Positions 1 through 6,903 of a DNA stretch of 12,541 bases are shown piece after piece; within the stretch, counting starts at the first letter, position 1, and every line of letters begins with the position of its first letter. A program made the position numbers and the translations under genes. The notes under the pieces are model-generated. The model saw nothing but the letters and a program-made list of their open reading frames with translations. It ran no database searches and was not told where the DNA came from. The stretch is from Gammaproteobacteria bacterium (lineage in GTDB: Bacteria; Pseudomonadota; Gammaproteobacteria; Chromatiales; Chromatiaceae). Where the stretch lies: the NCBI GenBank assembly GCA_024644505.1, contig JAHEHQ010000034.1, positions 1 to 12,541 of the forward strand, in the 5' to 3' direction.

Positions 1-685
1 TCACATGGGAAGATACATCCCGGGCGAAACTCATTTCGTGGGTGACCACGAGCATGGTGCGCCCTTCATCGGCGAGATCCCGCATGACCTGCAGCACCTC
101 ACCCACCAGTTCCGGGTCCAGCGCCGACGTGGGCTCATCGAAGAGCATGACCTCCGGGTCCATGGCCAGCGCCCGTGCAATGGCGGCCCGCTGTTGCTGG
201 CCGCCCGAGATCTGGCTGGGATAATAGTCACGCCGGTCGTACATGCCCACTTTTTGCAGCAGCGCATCCGCCTGCTCGATGGCCTCTGACTTGGTCCTGC
301 CGAGGACATGGATCGGTGCCTCGATCAGGTTTTCGAGAATTGTCTTATGGGCCCACAGATTGAAGCTCTGGAATACCATGGAAAGCCTGGCGCGGATGCC
401 CTGCAGCTGTTTCCTGTCAGCTGCTTCCCGGCTGCCGTTCAGCCGGGTCTTCATCTTGATCAGTTCCCCGTGGACATAGACATCCCCGGAGTCCGGCGTT
501 TCGAGAAGGTTGATGCAGCGTAGAAAAGTGCTCTTGCCTGAACCACTGCTGCCCACAATGGAGATGACATCGCCGGTGTTGGCAATCATGTCGATGCCCT
601 TGAGGACTTCGTGGCTGCCAAAGCACTTGTGCATGCCCTCGACCTGAAGGGCAGGGGTCTGTTCGCTCACTTTATTTTTTCTCAT
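1..685 (-). CDS. Polar amino acid ABC transporter ATP-binding protein, HisP/GlnQ type (partial, C-terminus off window)
   Basis: This is the ATPase subunit that powers uptake of polar amino acids through an inner-membrane permease pair fed by a periplasmic binding protein. 228 residues are visible. The usual length is about 255, so roughly 30 C-terminal residues lie beyond base 1. Walker A GSSGSGKST is at residues 45-53, the Q-loop VFQSFNLW at 104-111, the signature SGGQQQR at 160-166, Walker B with LFDEPTSALD at 181-190 (catalytic E184) and the H-loop histidine at 216. The resemblance is closest to HisP/AotP-like proteins (basic amino acid uptake), but the substrate cannot be read from the ATPase alone. 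The start chosen is ATG at 685. GTG at 670 is an alternative, since neither has a clear ribosome site. The partner permease and binding protein are not in the window. It lies 92 bp downstream of yjbQ on the same strand, so co-transcription is possible but unproven. Confidence 0.93.
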   Translation of the reverse strand, partial: MRKNKVSEQTPALQVEGMHKCFGSHEVLKGIDMIANTGDVISIVGSSGSGKSTFLRCINLLETPDSGDVYVHGELIKMKTRLNGSREAADRKQLQGIRARLSMVFQSFNLWAHKTILENLIEAPIHVLGRTKSEAIEQADALLQKVGMYDRRDYYPSQISGGQQQRAAIARALAMDPEVMLFDEPTSALDPELVGEVLQVMRDLADEGRTMLVVTHEMSFARDVSSHV

Positions 686-777
686 TCCACAGATAGCCCA
701 CACTCTACCATTTGATCGGGGCAGTTCAAAGAATCAGTGGAAATAGGACCTGTTACGCGGGGAAGTCCGCTGACGGG

Positions 778-1194
778 TTATTCCCCATGCACTGTCACTG
801 TAACGCTGCGGCTGTGAGGGCGGGTTCTGTGTTCCCAGAGATAGATGCCCTGCCAGGTTCCCAGTGCCGGTCTGCCGTTGCTGACCGGCAGGGTGAGGTC
901 CATCTTGGTGAGAATGGAGCGTACATGGGCGGCCATGTCGTCCGGGCCTTCCTGGGTGTGTTCGAACATCGGATGGCCATCCGGCACCAGCCGGGCCATG
1001 AAGGCCTCCAGGTCCCGCCGCACGGTGGGGTCGGCGTTTTCGCACAGGGTGAGCGAGGCGCTGGTGTGGTGGCAGAAAACGTGGCAGGTACCCTTGTCGA
1101 TACCCGAATCCCGAATCACACGGGTGATCTCCCGGCTGATCTCGTAGGTTCCCCGGCCCCGGGTGTCGAAGCGAAGGCGCTCCTGATAAGTCAT
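778..1194 (-). CDS. yjbQ: YjbQ / UPF0047 family protein (secondary thiamine-phosphate synthase family)
   Basis: A small cytosolic protein of the UPF0047/YjbQ family, 138 residues, which is the normal full length. Family members form compact trimers, and E. coli YjbQ has been reported to have weak thiamine-phosphate synthase activity. The true substrate remains uncertain. The conserved features are present: HHTSAS at residues 42-47 followed by LTLCENADPTV, then H79 in MFEHT, GPDDMAAH at 83-90, and the family signature GTWQGIYLWEH at 112-122. The start is ATG at 1194, preceded by CAGG and AGAG purine stretches. It lies 44 bp downstream of the thiamine-binding protein gene on the same strand, and the gap holds a perfect 20-bp palindrome. 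The link to thiamine is strengthened by that neighbour but is not proof of function. Confidence 0.92.
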   Translation of the reverse strand: MTYQERLRFDTRGRGTYEISREITRVIRDSGIDKGTCHVFCHHTSASLTLCENADPTVRRDLEAFMARLVPDGHPMFEHTQEGPDDMAAHVRSILTKMDLTLPVSNGRPALGTWQGIYLWEHRTRPHSRSVTVTVHGE

Positions 1195-1213
1195 CTCTGA
1201 TACCTGTTCTGCC

Positions 1214-1233
1214 GGGGCCTGTTAACAGGCCCC
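1214..1233. repeat. Perfect 20-bp palindrome between the thiamine-binding gene and yjbQ
   Basis: GGGGCCTGTTAACAGGCCCC is a perfect inverted repeat; as RNA it folds to an 8-bp GC-rich stem with a TTAA loop. It lies 5 nt past the stop of the upstream gene and 19 nt before the yjbQ ATG. No T-run follows on either strand, so a classic intrinsic terminator is not supported. An intercistronic stabiliser, a processing site or a protein-binding palindrome is equally possible. Confidence 0.6.
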
Positions 1234-1238
1234 AATTA

Positions 1239-1553
1239 TCAATCTGCCACGTCGCCGATCTTCTGTCGGATGGAGTCCACCTTGCCCTTGAGGCGCCCCT
1301 CCTTACCTTTGCGGATGTCCAGCTTCAGGGACGAGTAGACCCGGTTGCAGCCGGCCTGTTCAAGGATTCCGTACGCCTGCCCTACCAGGCCAAGTGCCTG
1401 GTCCAAAGAGCTGGTTTCGATAACGGTGCCCATGGGGGTCAGTCGGTAGGGGATGCCGCTGTCCCTTATCATGGCGATCACCTGGCTGACGTAGGGGCTG
1501 ACACTCTCACCTTTGTCGGTGGGGAACATGCTGAATTCCAGAAGTACGGACAT
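1239..1553 (-). CDS. MTH1187-family thiamine-binding protein (DUF77/UPF0045)
   Basis: A 104-residue protein of the MTH1187/YkoF-like fold family (PF01910, now called thiamine-binding protein). Members are ferredoxin-like, form dimers or tetramers, and several have been shown to bind thiamine-like ligands. Recognisable family features are the N-terminal strand SVLLEFSMFPTDKGES, the central RLTPMGTVIE near residues 37-46 (the TPMGT core is highly conserved), and the tail VYSSLKLDIRKGK at about 92 before a basic C-terminus. The start ATG at 1553 has a strong GGAGG ribosome site about 7 nt upstream. The gene sits 24 bp after the methyltransferase stop and 44 bp before yjbQ, all on the same strand, which indicates one transcript. 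The role is probably thiamine or pyrimidine-intermediate binding or buffering; no catalytic residues are evident. Confidence 0.9.
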   Translation of the reverse strand: MSVLLEFSMFPTDKGESVSPYVSQVIAMIRDSGIPYRLTPMGTVIETSSLDQALGLVGQAYGILEQAGCNRVYSSLKLDIRKGKEGRLKGKVDSIRQKIGDVAD

Positions 1554-1577
1554 CGTTGTCGCCTCCGTGTGGTGGGT

Positions 1578-2348
1578 TCATGGCTCATTGATCCAGACTT
1601 TCAGGGTAAGCGGCCAGGCTATGAGCCGGGCCTTCTCCGGATCCCCCCAGGCTGCCTCCAATTTGCCTTGGCTCAGCATCAGGGGGTCGGCGCCCTGTTT
1701 TTTCTGATATTGCTTGACGGCGGACCAGGTCGATAGATAGCAGGTCAGGTGACGGAGATCCCAATTCTCTTTCATGAGAATCAACGGTGGCTGTATCTGC
1801 TTCAACGGAAAATCCACTCCCTGGTAACCACTTTCAACCATCTTTCGCTCATCCGGCCAGTAATTCGCCAGTATGTCACTGTAGAGTTCATCGATCACCC
1901 TGTCGATATCGGGGCTTACGTGGAGTAGATCATAAGTCCACACTGCAAGAGCACCCCCGGGTTTCAGGACACGGACCACCTCCCGGGAAAAGGCTGGGAT
2001 ATCAAACCAGTGCAGTGCCTGGGCCACGGTAATCAAATCAACGGAACTATCCGGCAGGGTCGAGGCTTCCGCGGGTGCCACCTTATAAGTAACACCTGCA
2101 TGCCACCGGGCCCTGGTAATCTGCTCCCTGCTGGCATCCGTAGCTGTGACCTGGGAGTAGTGGTTCGCGAGCGATACCGCTGCCTGACCGGTACCCGTTG
2201 CGCAGTCCCAGGCGCAGACATGAGCACTCGTGGCCGATGCCAGGTATTGGAACAATGTCAGGGGATAACCGGGTCTGCATCTTCCGTAGTTTTTGGAATC
2301 GGTGGAGAAATGATCCTTGAATTCTGAATTCACGGGGTTTTCAGGCAT
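1578..2348 (-). CDS. Class I SAM-dependent methyltransferase, TMT1/Crg1-like
   Basis: A 256-residue Rossmann-fold methyltransferase in which a PF08241-type domain is followed by a C-terminal extension of about 115 residues. Motif I DCATGTGQ is at residues 48-55, the acidic residue that binds the SAM ribose is probably D71 in TATDAS, the motif II region AEASTLPDSSVDLITVAQALHW is at 93-114, and LKPGGALAVWTYD is at 128-140. The ALHWF stretch and overall layout recall the yeast TMT1/Crg1 small-molecule methyltransferases (carboxylate or lipid-like substrates), but the substrate here is unknown. I chose ATG at 2348 because a GGGA purine run lies about 8 nt upstream. A TTG two codons earlier (2354) has that run too close to serve. 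It is the first gene of the leftward run with the thiamine-binding protein and yjbQ and is divergent from recG. Confidence 0.88.
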   Translation of the reverse strand: MPENPVNSEFKDHFSTDSKNYGRCRPGYPLTLFQYLASATSAHVCAWDCATGTGQAAVSLANHYSQVTATDASREQITRARWHAGVTYKVAPAEASTLPDSSVDLITVAQALHWFDIPAFSREVVRVLKPGGALAVWTYDLLHVSPDIDRVIDELYSDILANYWPDERKMVESGYQGVDFPLKQIQPPLILMKENWDLRHLTCYLSTWSAVKQYQKKQGADPLMLSQGKLEAAWGDPEKARLIAWPLTLKVWINEP

Positions 2349-2403
2349 CGTCAAGATCCCGGTCGAGGGTTGGGTGGCATGCGGCGGTGGTAACCGGAGT
2401 GTC

Positions 2404-2413
2404 TGGTATTATG
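2404..2413 (+). promoter_or_regulatory. Candidate recG promoter, extended -10, overlapping a divergent -10-like element
   Basis: TGGTATTAT at 2404-2412 matches an extended -10 (TGn plus 5 of 6 bases of TATAAT), 83 nt before the recG start. No good -35 is seen. Read on the minus strand, the same bases give CATAAT (2413-2408), also 5 of 6, which could serve the methyltransferase gene. Pattern match only. Confidence 0.3.
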
Positions 2414-2495
2414 GCCCAAAAAAACAGGCCGTGGTGCCCAAACGGCTCCATGTCCTGAGCCTGTAGATGACAAAAGAATCGAGTAGAGCATTACG

Positions 2496-4586
2496 TTGAA
2501 AACACAATCGCTGGATGCAATGCCGGTCACTGCTCTGAAAGGGGTGGGGACTCGCAACGCTGAGCGCCTGGAAAAAATAGGCGTTCAGACGGTACAGGAT
2601 GTACTCTTTCATCTTCCTTTCCGTTACCAGGACCGGACGCGCGTGACACCCATCGGTGCACTTCGGCTGGGCGATCAGGCAGTGGTGGAGGGGGTCGTCG
2701 AGGGATCGGAGATCCGCTTCGGCCGCCGCCGCTCCCTGTTGGTTGCGATCACCGAAGGTAACGCCTCCCTGACCCTGCGTTTCTTTCACTTTTCCGCGGC
2801 CCAGAAGGCAATGCTGGCAACCGGTGTCAGGCTGCGCTGCTTCGGGGAGGTACGCAACGGCCCGAAGAGCCTGGAGATGGTGCATCCCGAGTACCGTCGC
2901 GTGGACGGAGAAACCGAGCAGGTCATGGAGGAGAGCCTAACCCCCATATATCCCACCACGGAGGGCATACATCAGCTGTCATGGCGGGGCATGACCGAAA
3001 AGGCACTGTCTGTCCTGGCTGATTATCCACAGGGACTTCCGGACCTGCTGCCGGAGGCATTGCTGCGCAGCCATGGGTTGCCCGAACTGGCAGCGGCGGT
3101 GCGATATCTCCACCGGCCGCCAGCGGACGCCTCACTGGATGAACTCGCCGAGGGGAGGCATCCGGCCCAGCGCCGTCTCGCCTTCGAGGAGCTTCTGGCC
3201 CATCAGTTGAGCTTGCGGGAGCTTCGCAGGCTGCACAAGGGGACGCCGGCCCGGGCCTTGGTCGGCGGAGGTGACCTCAGGAGGCGGTTGATGGCCTCCC
3301 TGCCGTTCAAGCTTACCGCTGCCCAGGAGAGGGTGGTGGGGGAGATCGGTGAAGACCTGCGCGGGAAGCATCCCATGATGCGCCTGGTCCAGGGCGATGT
3401 GGGGTCGGGAAAGACCATAGTGTCCGCCCTTGCGGTTCTGCAGGCCCTGGAATCCCATTGTCAGGCGGCCCTGATGGCACCCACCGAACTGCTGGCCGAG
3501 CAGCACATGCGCAGTTTTCGGGACTGGTTGGAGCCCCTGGGGCTGGAGGTTGTCGGGCTCACCGGACGCCACAAGGGCAAGGCACGGCAGCAGATACTGG
3601 ATTCCCTGGCCTCGGGCGAAATACGCCTGGTGGTCGGCACCCACGCCCTGCTCCAGGAGGACGTGGTGTTCCATGCCCTGGGTCTGGTTATCGTCGACGA
3701 GCAGCATCGGTTCGGCGTGCACCAGCGCATGGCACTTAGAGGAAAGGGCGGAAGCGGGGAACTCGTACCCCACCAGCTGATCATGACGGCAACGCCCATC
3801 CCGCGATCCCTGGCGATGACCGCCTATGCGGACCTGGATCTCTCGGTTATCGACGAGCTGCCGCCGGGCAGGCTGCCGGTCAGCACCGTGGCCATACCGG
3901 ACAGCCGTCGCGAGGAGGTGATCGACCGGGTGCGCGCTGCCTGCCGGGCGCAGCGTCAGGCCTACTGGGTGTGTACCCTCATTGAGGAGTCCGAAGCACT
4001 GCAATGCCAGGCCGCCGAGGATACGGCGCTGCAGCTCGCAGAGGCCCTGCCCGATCTGCGCACGGGCCTGGTGCACGGCCGCCTCAAGGCGGCCGAAAAA
4101 GAGTTGGTGATGGCCGGTTTCCAGAAAGGTGAGATAGATCTCCTGGTATCCACGACGGTGATAGAGGTGGGCGTGGATGTGCCCAACGCCAGCCTGATGA
4201 TCATAGAAAACCCGGAGCGACTGGGCCTGGCCCAGCTACACCAGTTGCGGGGCCGCGTTGGGCGGGGTGCCACGGAAAGCCATTGTGTTCTCATGTATCA
4301 CCCGCCGCTCACCGGAAACGCAAGGGAGCGCCTCGCGGTCATGCGCCACACCGGCGACGGTTTCGTGATCGCCCGCAAGGACCTGGAACTGCGGGGGCCC
4401 GGCGAAGTGCTGGGAACCCGGCAGACCGGCGAGATGCAATTCCGTATTGCCGACCTGGTGCGGGACCAGGGGATGTTGGACGATATTCGCCAGGCCGCGG
4501 ACTTGCTGCTGAAGGATCACCCGGAGCGGGCGGGACAACTGATTCGCAGATGGATCGGTGAAAAGACGCAGTATATCAATGCCTGA
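2496..4586 (+). CDS. recG: ATP-dependent DNA helicase RecG
   Basis: RecG is the branched-DNA helicase that remodels stalled replication forks and Holliday junctions. The product is 696 residues, against 693 in E. coli. The N-terminal wedge/OB domain spans about residues 1-150. The helicase core has Walker A GDVGSGKT at 300-307, motif Ia APTELLAEQH at 328-337, the DEQH box DEQHRFG at 401-407, motif III TATPIPRSL at 431-439, and the C-terminal helicase half with STTVIEVGVDVPNA at 552-565 and motif VI QLRGRVGRG at 583-591. The tail RKDLELRGPGEVLGTRQTG at 627-644 is typical of the family. The start is a TTG at 2496: its reading MKTQSLDAMPVTALKGVG aligns without gap to the E. coli start MKGRLLDAVPLSSLTGVG, so the later ATG at 2520 would lose conserved residues. 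An AGAG purine stretch lies about 8 nt upstream. It is convergent with the arsenic module. Confidence 0.97.
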   Translation: MKTQSLDAMPVTALKGVGTRNAERLEKIGVQTVQDVLFHLPFRYQDRTRVTPIGALRLGDQAVVEGVVEGSEIRFGRRRSLLVAITEGNASLTLRFFHFSAAQKAMLATGVRLRCFGEVRNGPKSLEMVHPEYRRVDGETEQVMEESLTPIYPTTEGIHQLSWRGMTEKALSVLADYPQGLPDLLPEALLRSHGLPELAAAVRYLHRPPADASLDELAEGRHPAQRRLAFEELLAHQLSLRELRRLHKGTPARALVGGGDLRRRLMASLPFKLTAAQERVVGEIGEDLRGKHPMMRLVQGDVGSGKTIVSALAVLQALESHCQAALMAPTELLAEQHMRSFRDWLEPLGLEVVGLTGRHKGKARQQILDSLASGEIRLVVGTHALLQEDVVFHALGLVIVDEQHRFGVHQRMALRGKGGSGELVPHQLIMTATPIPRSLAMTAYADLDLSVIDELPPGRLPVSTVAIPDSRREEVIDRVRAACRAQRQAYWVCTLIEESEALQCQAAEDTALQLAEALPDLRTGLVHGRLKAAEKELVMAGFQKGEIDLLVSTTVIEVGVDVPNASLMIIENPERLGLAQLHQLRGRVGRGATESHCVLMYHPPLTGNARERLAVMRHTGDGFVIARKDLELRGPGEVLGTRQTGEMQFRIADLVRDQGMLDDIRQAADLLLKDHPERAGQLIRRWIGEKTQYINA

Positions 4587-4629
4587 CTGGACAGGGTTCG
4601 GATGTTTCTGAATCAGTTTGACTATTATT

Positions 4630-4690
4630 GGTTTGTAGTTTGTAGTTAGCAGTTAATCATTTACCAACCACTAACCACTAACCACCAACC
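4630..4690. repeat. Imperfect 28-bp inverted repeat, 5-nt loop, built from 7-bp units
   Basis: Arms are 4630-4657 and 4663-4690 with loop 4658-4662. 20 of 28 positions pair by Watson-Crick rules. Read as minus-strand RNA (the 3' end of the permease transcript), six of the eight mismatches become G-U pairs, giving 26 of 28. No U-tract follows, so it is not a standard intrinsic terminator. It may stop or protect the 3' end of the converging arsenic transcript. Confidence 0.6.
4631..4658. repeat. Four degenerate 7-bp units (GTTTGTA-like)
   Basis: Four consecutive 7-bp units read GTTTGTA, GTTTGTA, GTTAGCA and GTTAATC. They resemble a decayed, reverse-complement version of the ACCAACC units that follow after a few bases, and they form the left arm of the inverted repeat. 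Confidence 0.7.
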
Positions 4691-4718
4691 ACCAACCACC
4701 AACCACCAACCACCAACC
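4663..4718. repeat. Eight tandem 7-bp units, ACCAACC / ACTAACC
   Basis: Unit by unit: ACCAACC, ACTAACC, ACTAACC, then five perfect ACCAACC copies, 56 bp in all. The array ends one base before the stop codon of the permease gene (minus strand, stop at 4720-4722) and does not enter the coding sequence. The uniform right end suggests recent expansion by slippage; the left copies are older and more varied. Confidence 0.95.
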
Positions 4719-4719
4719 G

Positions 4720-5676
4720 CTACAACGTAGCGATATTGAACCCCCAACCCACCAGAATAAAGGCAGTGGCCAACACACCGGCAAACAGCGCCAGTGCCTG
4801 CCACTTGATTACCTTTCTCAGGATCAGCATCTCGGGAAGCGACAGCGCGGCCACGCTCATCATCAGTGCCAGTGTGGTGCCGATGGCGACGCCCTTGGTC
4901 AACATGGCCTCGGCGACGGGGATGACGCCGGTGGCGTTGGCGTAGAGAGGGATACCCAGTGCCACTGCGGCGGGTACGTCGAACCAGTTGCCCCCGGCCA
5001 GGTGCTCAGTCACCCAGCCCGCCGGCACGAAACCGTGAAACAGGGCGCCCACACCGATACCCAATACCACCCACTTCCAGATGCGACCGACGATCTCCCT
5101 GACTTCCCCCACGGCATAGCGGTGACGGCCTGCCAGTGAGGGATCGGGCTCCGGCAGTGCAGCCTGGCCCACCCGGATCTTCCATACATAGCTTTCGACC
5201 CAGCGTTCAGGCCGGAACCGCTGCATGACGATGCCCCCGAACCAGGCTACCAGCAGGCCGGCGGCGACATAGAGGATGGCCAGTTTCCAGCCGAGGATGC
5301 CCGCCAGGATGACGACTGCCACCTCATTGATCATGGGGGAGGCGATCAGGAAGGAGAAGGTTACGCCCAGCGGGATACCGGCCTCCACGAAACCGATGAA
5401 CAGGGGGACCGAGGAGCAGGAACAGAAGGGCGTCACCGCACCCAGCGTGACGGCCATTCCCCGGGCCTGCCAGTCGGGACGGTTGCGCACGAAGCCCCGG
5501 ACCCTTTCCGGTGAGATCATGGCGCGCACCAGGCCCATCAGGTAGATGATCAGCACCAGCAGGGTGAATATCTTGGCCAGGTCCATGACGAAAAAATGCA
5601 GTGCGGGGCCGGCGCGGGAGGACGGGTCCAGGCCGAGCCCCTGATACACGAGGAAATTCGCCAAGGCGTCAAACAC
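4720..5676 (-). CDS. YraQ/ArsP-type permease (UPF0718, PF03773)
   Basis: A 318-residue integral inner-membrane permease with about eight hydrophobic segments in two halves separated by a hydrophilic loop near residues 152-195. The family hallmark TPFCSCSSVP at 82-91 carries C85 and C87, followed by GIPLGVTFSFLIASPMINE at 100-118; the second half has GIPLYANATGVIPVAEAM at 241-258. ArsP members export trivalent organoarsenicals, while others of the family are uncharacterised, so 'arsenic-related exporter' rests on context. The start is GTG at 5676, overlapping the arsJ end by 8 nt: the resulting N-terminus (NFLVYQGLGL) matches the usual start of the family, and GGAGAG lies upstream inside arsJ. 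It is the last gene of the module, with translation probably coupled to arsJ. The 7-bp repeat array begins just after its stop. Confidence 0.9.
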   Translation of the reverse strand: MFDALANFLVYQGLGLDPSSRAGPALHFFVMDLAKIFTLLVLIIYLMGLVRAMISPERVRGFVRNRPDWQARGMAVTLGAVTPFCSCSSVPLFIGFVEAGIPLGVTFSFLIASPMINEVAVVILAGILGWKLAILYVAAGLLVAWFGGIVMQRFRPERWVESYVWKIRVGQAALPEPDPSLAGRHRYAVGEVREIVGRIWKWVVLGIGVGALFHGFVPAGWVTEHLAGGNWFDVPAAVALGIPLYANATGVIPVAEAMLTKGVAIGTTLALMMSVAALSLPEMLILRKVIKWQALALFAGVLATAFILVGWGFNIATL

Positions 5677-6901
5677 CGGCGCCGGTCTCTCCCGCCTGGT
5701 CAGGCACCGGTGGCAGCAGGAAAGAGATAAGCGCGGCCGCCAGCACGAAGCCGGTGGACCACCAGAGGCAGCCGACCAGCCCCTGGGTCATATAGACCCA
5801 GCCCGACAGGACCGTTCCGGTAAGCCGGCCCGCCGCGTTGGCCATGTAGTAGAAACCCACGTTCATTGCCACCTTGTCCCGGTCCGAATAGGCCAGGATC
5901 AGGTAGGAGTGTACGGCGGAGTTGATGGCGAATACGGCGCCGAATGCCGCCAGGCCGATGATGAGCGAGAGGGCCGGGTCCAGCCCCGCCATCAGTGCCA
6001 GTGCGATGGCGGCGGGGAACACGGCGAGCAGCATGGCCCAGTTGCGGGCACTGTTACCCTGGGGCCCGCGGCCGGCATGACCTCTTCGGAGGAGTGCCGG
6101 GGCCCCCGCCTGGACGAATCCGTAGCCGACCACCCAGAGCGCCAGGAAGCTGCCCACCTCAACGTGATTCCAGCCGGTCACCGATGCCAGGAATACCGGA
6201 AGACCCACCACGAACCAGATGTCCCGGGAGCCGAACAGGAAATATCGGGCACCGGAAAGAATGTTGATCTCCCGGGTCTTGGAAAATATCTGGCTGAATT
6301 TTACCTTGACCTTGGTGACGCCCATGCTCGAGGGCAGCAGCCACCAGGTCCAGACATAGACCACGAAAAGCAGCGTTGCCATCGCGGCATTGGCCCAGCG
6401 GAAACCGATCAGAAAGAGCAGCAGCCCGCCGAGGAAAAAGCCCGCCCCCTTGAGGGTGTTCTTCGACCCCGTGAGAATGGCCACCCACTTGAACAGCCGG
6501 GTATCCGCATTCTTCCCCTTGGGCACCACCAGCTTGACGCTGGATTTGGCGCTCATCTTGTTGAGATCCTTGGCGATACCCGACAGTGCCATGGCCGTCA
6601 TCACGTAGGGCACGGTGAGCCAGGAGGCATCCACGGTCAGCAGTCCCAGGGCGAACACCTGCAGGAAGCCCCCGGTGATCATGGTGCGGTTAAGCCCGAT
6701 GTGGGAGGCGATCCAGCCGCCCAGCCCGTTGGTGATGATGCCGAAGATCTCGTAGAACAGGAATAGAAAGGCGATCTCCAGGGGACTGAAGCCCTCGTTG
6801 TGGAAATGCAGCACCACCAGCATGTGAATGGCGCCGTCGGTGAGTGTAAAGGCCCAGTAGGCCCCGGTGATGACGAGGTAGGTGCGCAGTCCCAGGTCCA
6901 T
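5669..6901 (-). CDS. arsJ: ArsJ, organoarsenical (1-arseno-3-phosphoglycerate) efflux permease
   Basis: A 410-residue MFS-type inner-membrane transporter. In characterised systems ArsJ exports 1-arseno-3-phosphoglycerate, the product GAPDH forms when arsenate replaces phosphate; the exported compound then breaks down outside and releases arsenate. The sequence opens with a first membrane helix in RTYLVITGAYWAFTLTDGAI (about residues 6-25), then FLFYEIFGIITNGLGGWIA with the MFS loop, and about 11-12 hydrophobic segments in all; a basic cytoplasmic stretch with VKVKFSQIFSKTREIN separates the halves. The start is ATG at 6901, two bases after the GAPDH stop, with GGAAG about 9 nt upstream; a TTG at 6907 would overlap GAPDH and has no better site. 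The tight link to a GAPDH gene is the diagnostic ArsJ context. Its 3' end overlaps the permease start. Confidence 0.93.
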   Translation of the reverse strand: MDLGLRTYLVITGAYWAFTLTDGAIHMLVVLHFHNEGFSPLEIAFLFLFYEIFGIITNGLGGWIASHIGLNRTMITGGFLQVFALGLLTVDASWLTVPYVMTAMALSGIAKDLNKMSAKSSVKLVVPKGKNADTRLFKWVAILTGSKNTLKGAGFFLGGLLLFLIGFRWANAAMATLLFVVYVWTWWLLPSSMGVTKVKVKFSQIFSKTREINILSGARYFLFGSRDIWFVVGLPVFLASVTGWNHVEVGSFLALWVVGYGFVQAGAPALLRRGHAGRGPQGNSARNWAMLLAVFPAAIALALMAGLDPALSLIIGLAAFGAVFAINSAVHSYLILAYSDRDKVAMNVGFYYMANAAGRLTGTVLSGWVYMTQGLVGCLWWSTGFVLAAALISFLLPPVPDQAGETGAGV

Positions 6902-6903
6902 GA

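Noticed and set aside
759..795. GGGGAA...TTCCCC inverted repeat at the end of yjbQ as a terminator
   Set aside because: The stem is 6 bp with a 16-nt loop and no T-run on the relevant strand; it partly overlaps yjbQ coding sequence.
1214..1233. Palindrome as an intrinsic terminator
   Set aside because: No T-run follows on either strand, and genes on both sides are co-directional with a short gap.
3132..4076. Long antisense open frame (314 codons) inside recG
   Set aside because: It lies opposite the helicase core of recG, has no recognisable domain, and its composition is what a GC-rich coding strand yields on the reverse frame.
4663..4718. Tandem repeats as a CRISPR array
   Set aside because: Units are 7 bp and contiguous with no spacers, so this is a simple tandem repeat.
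5909..6766. 285-codon open frame opposite arsJ
   Set aside because: Low-complexity, His/Gly/Glu-rich translation with no family match by eye; a shadow of arsJ.
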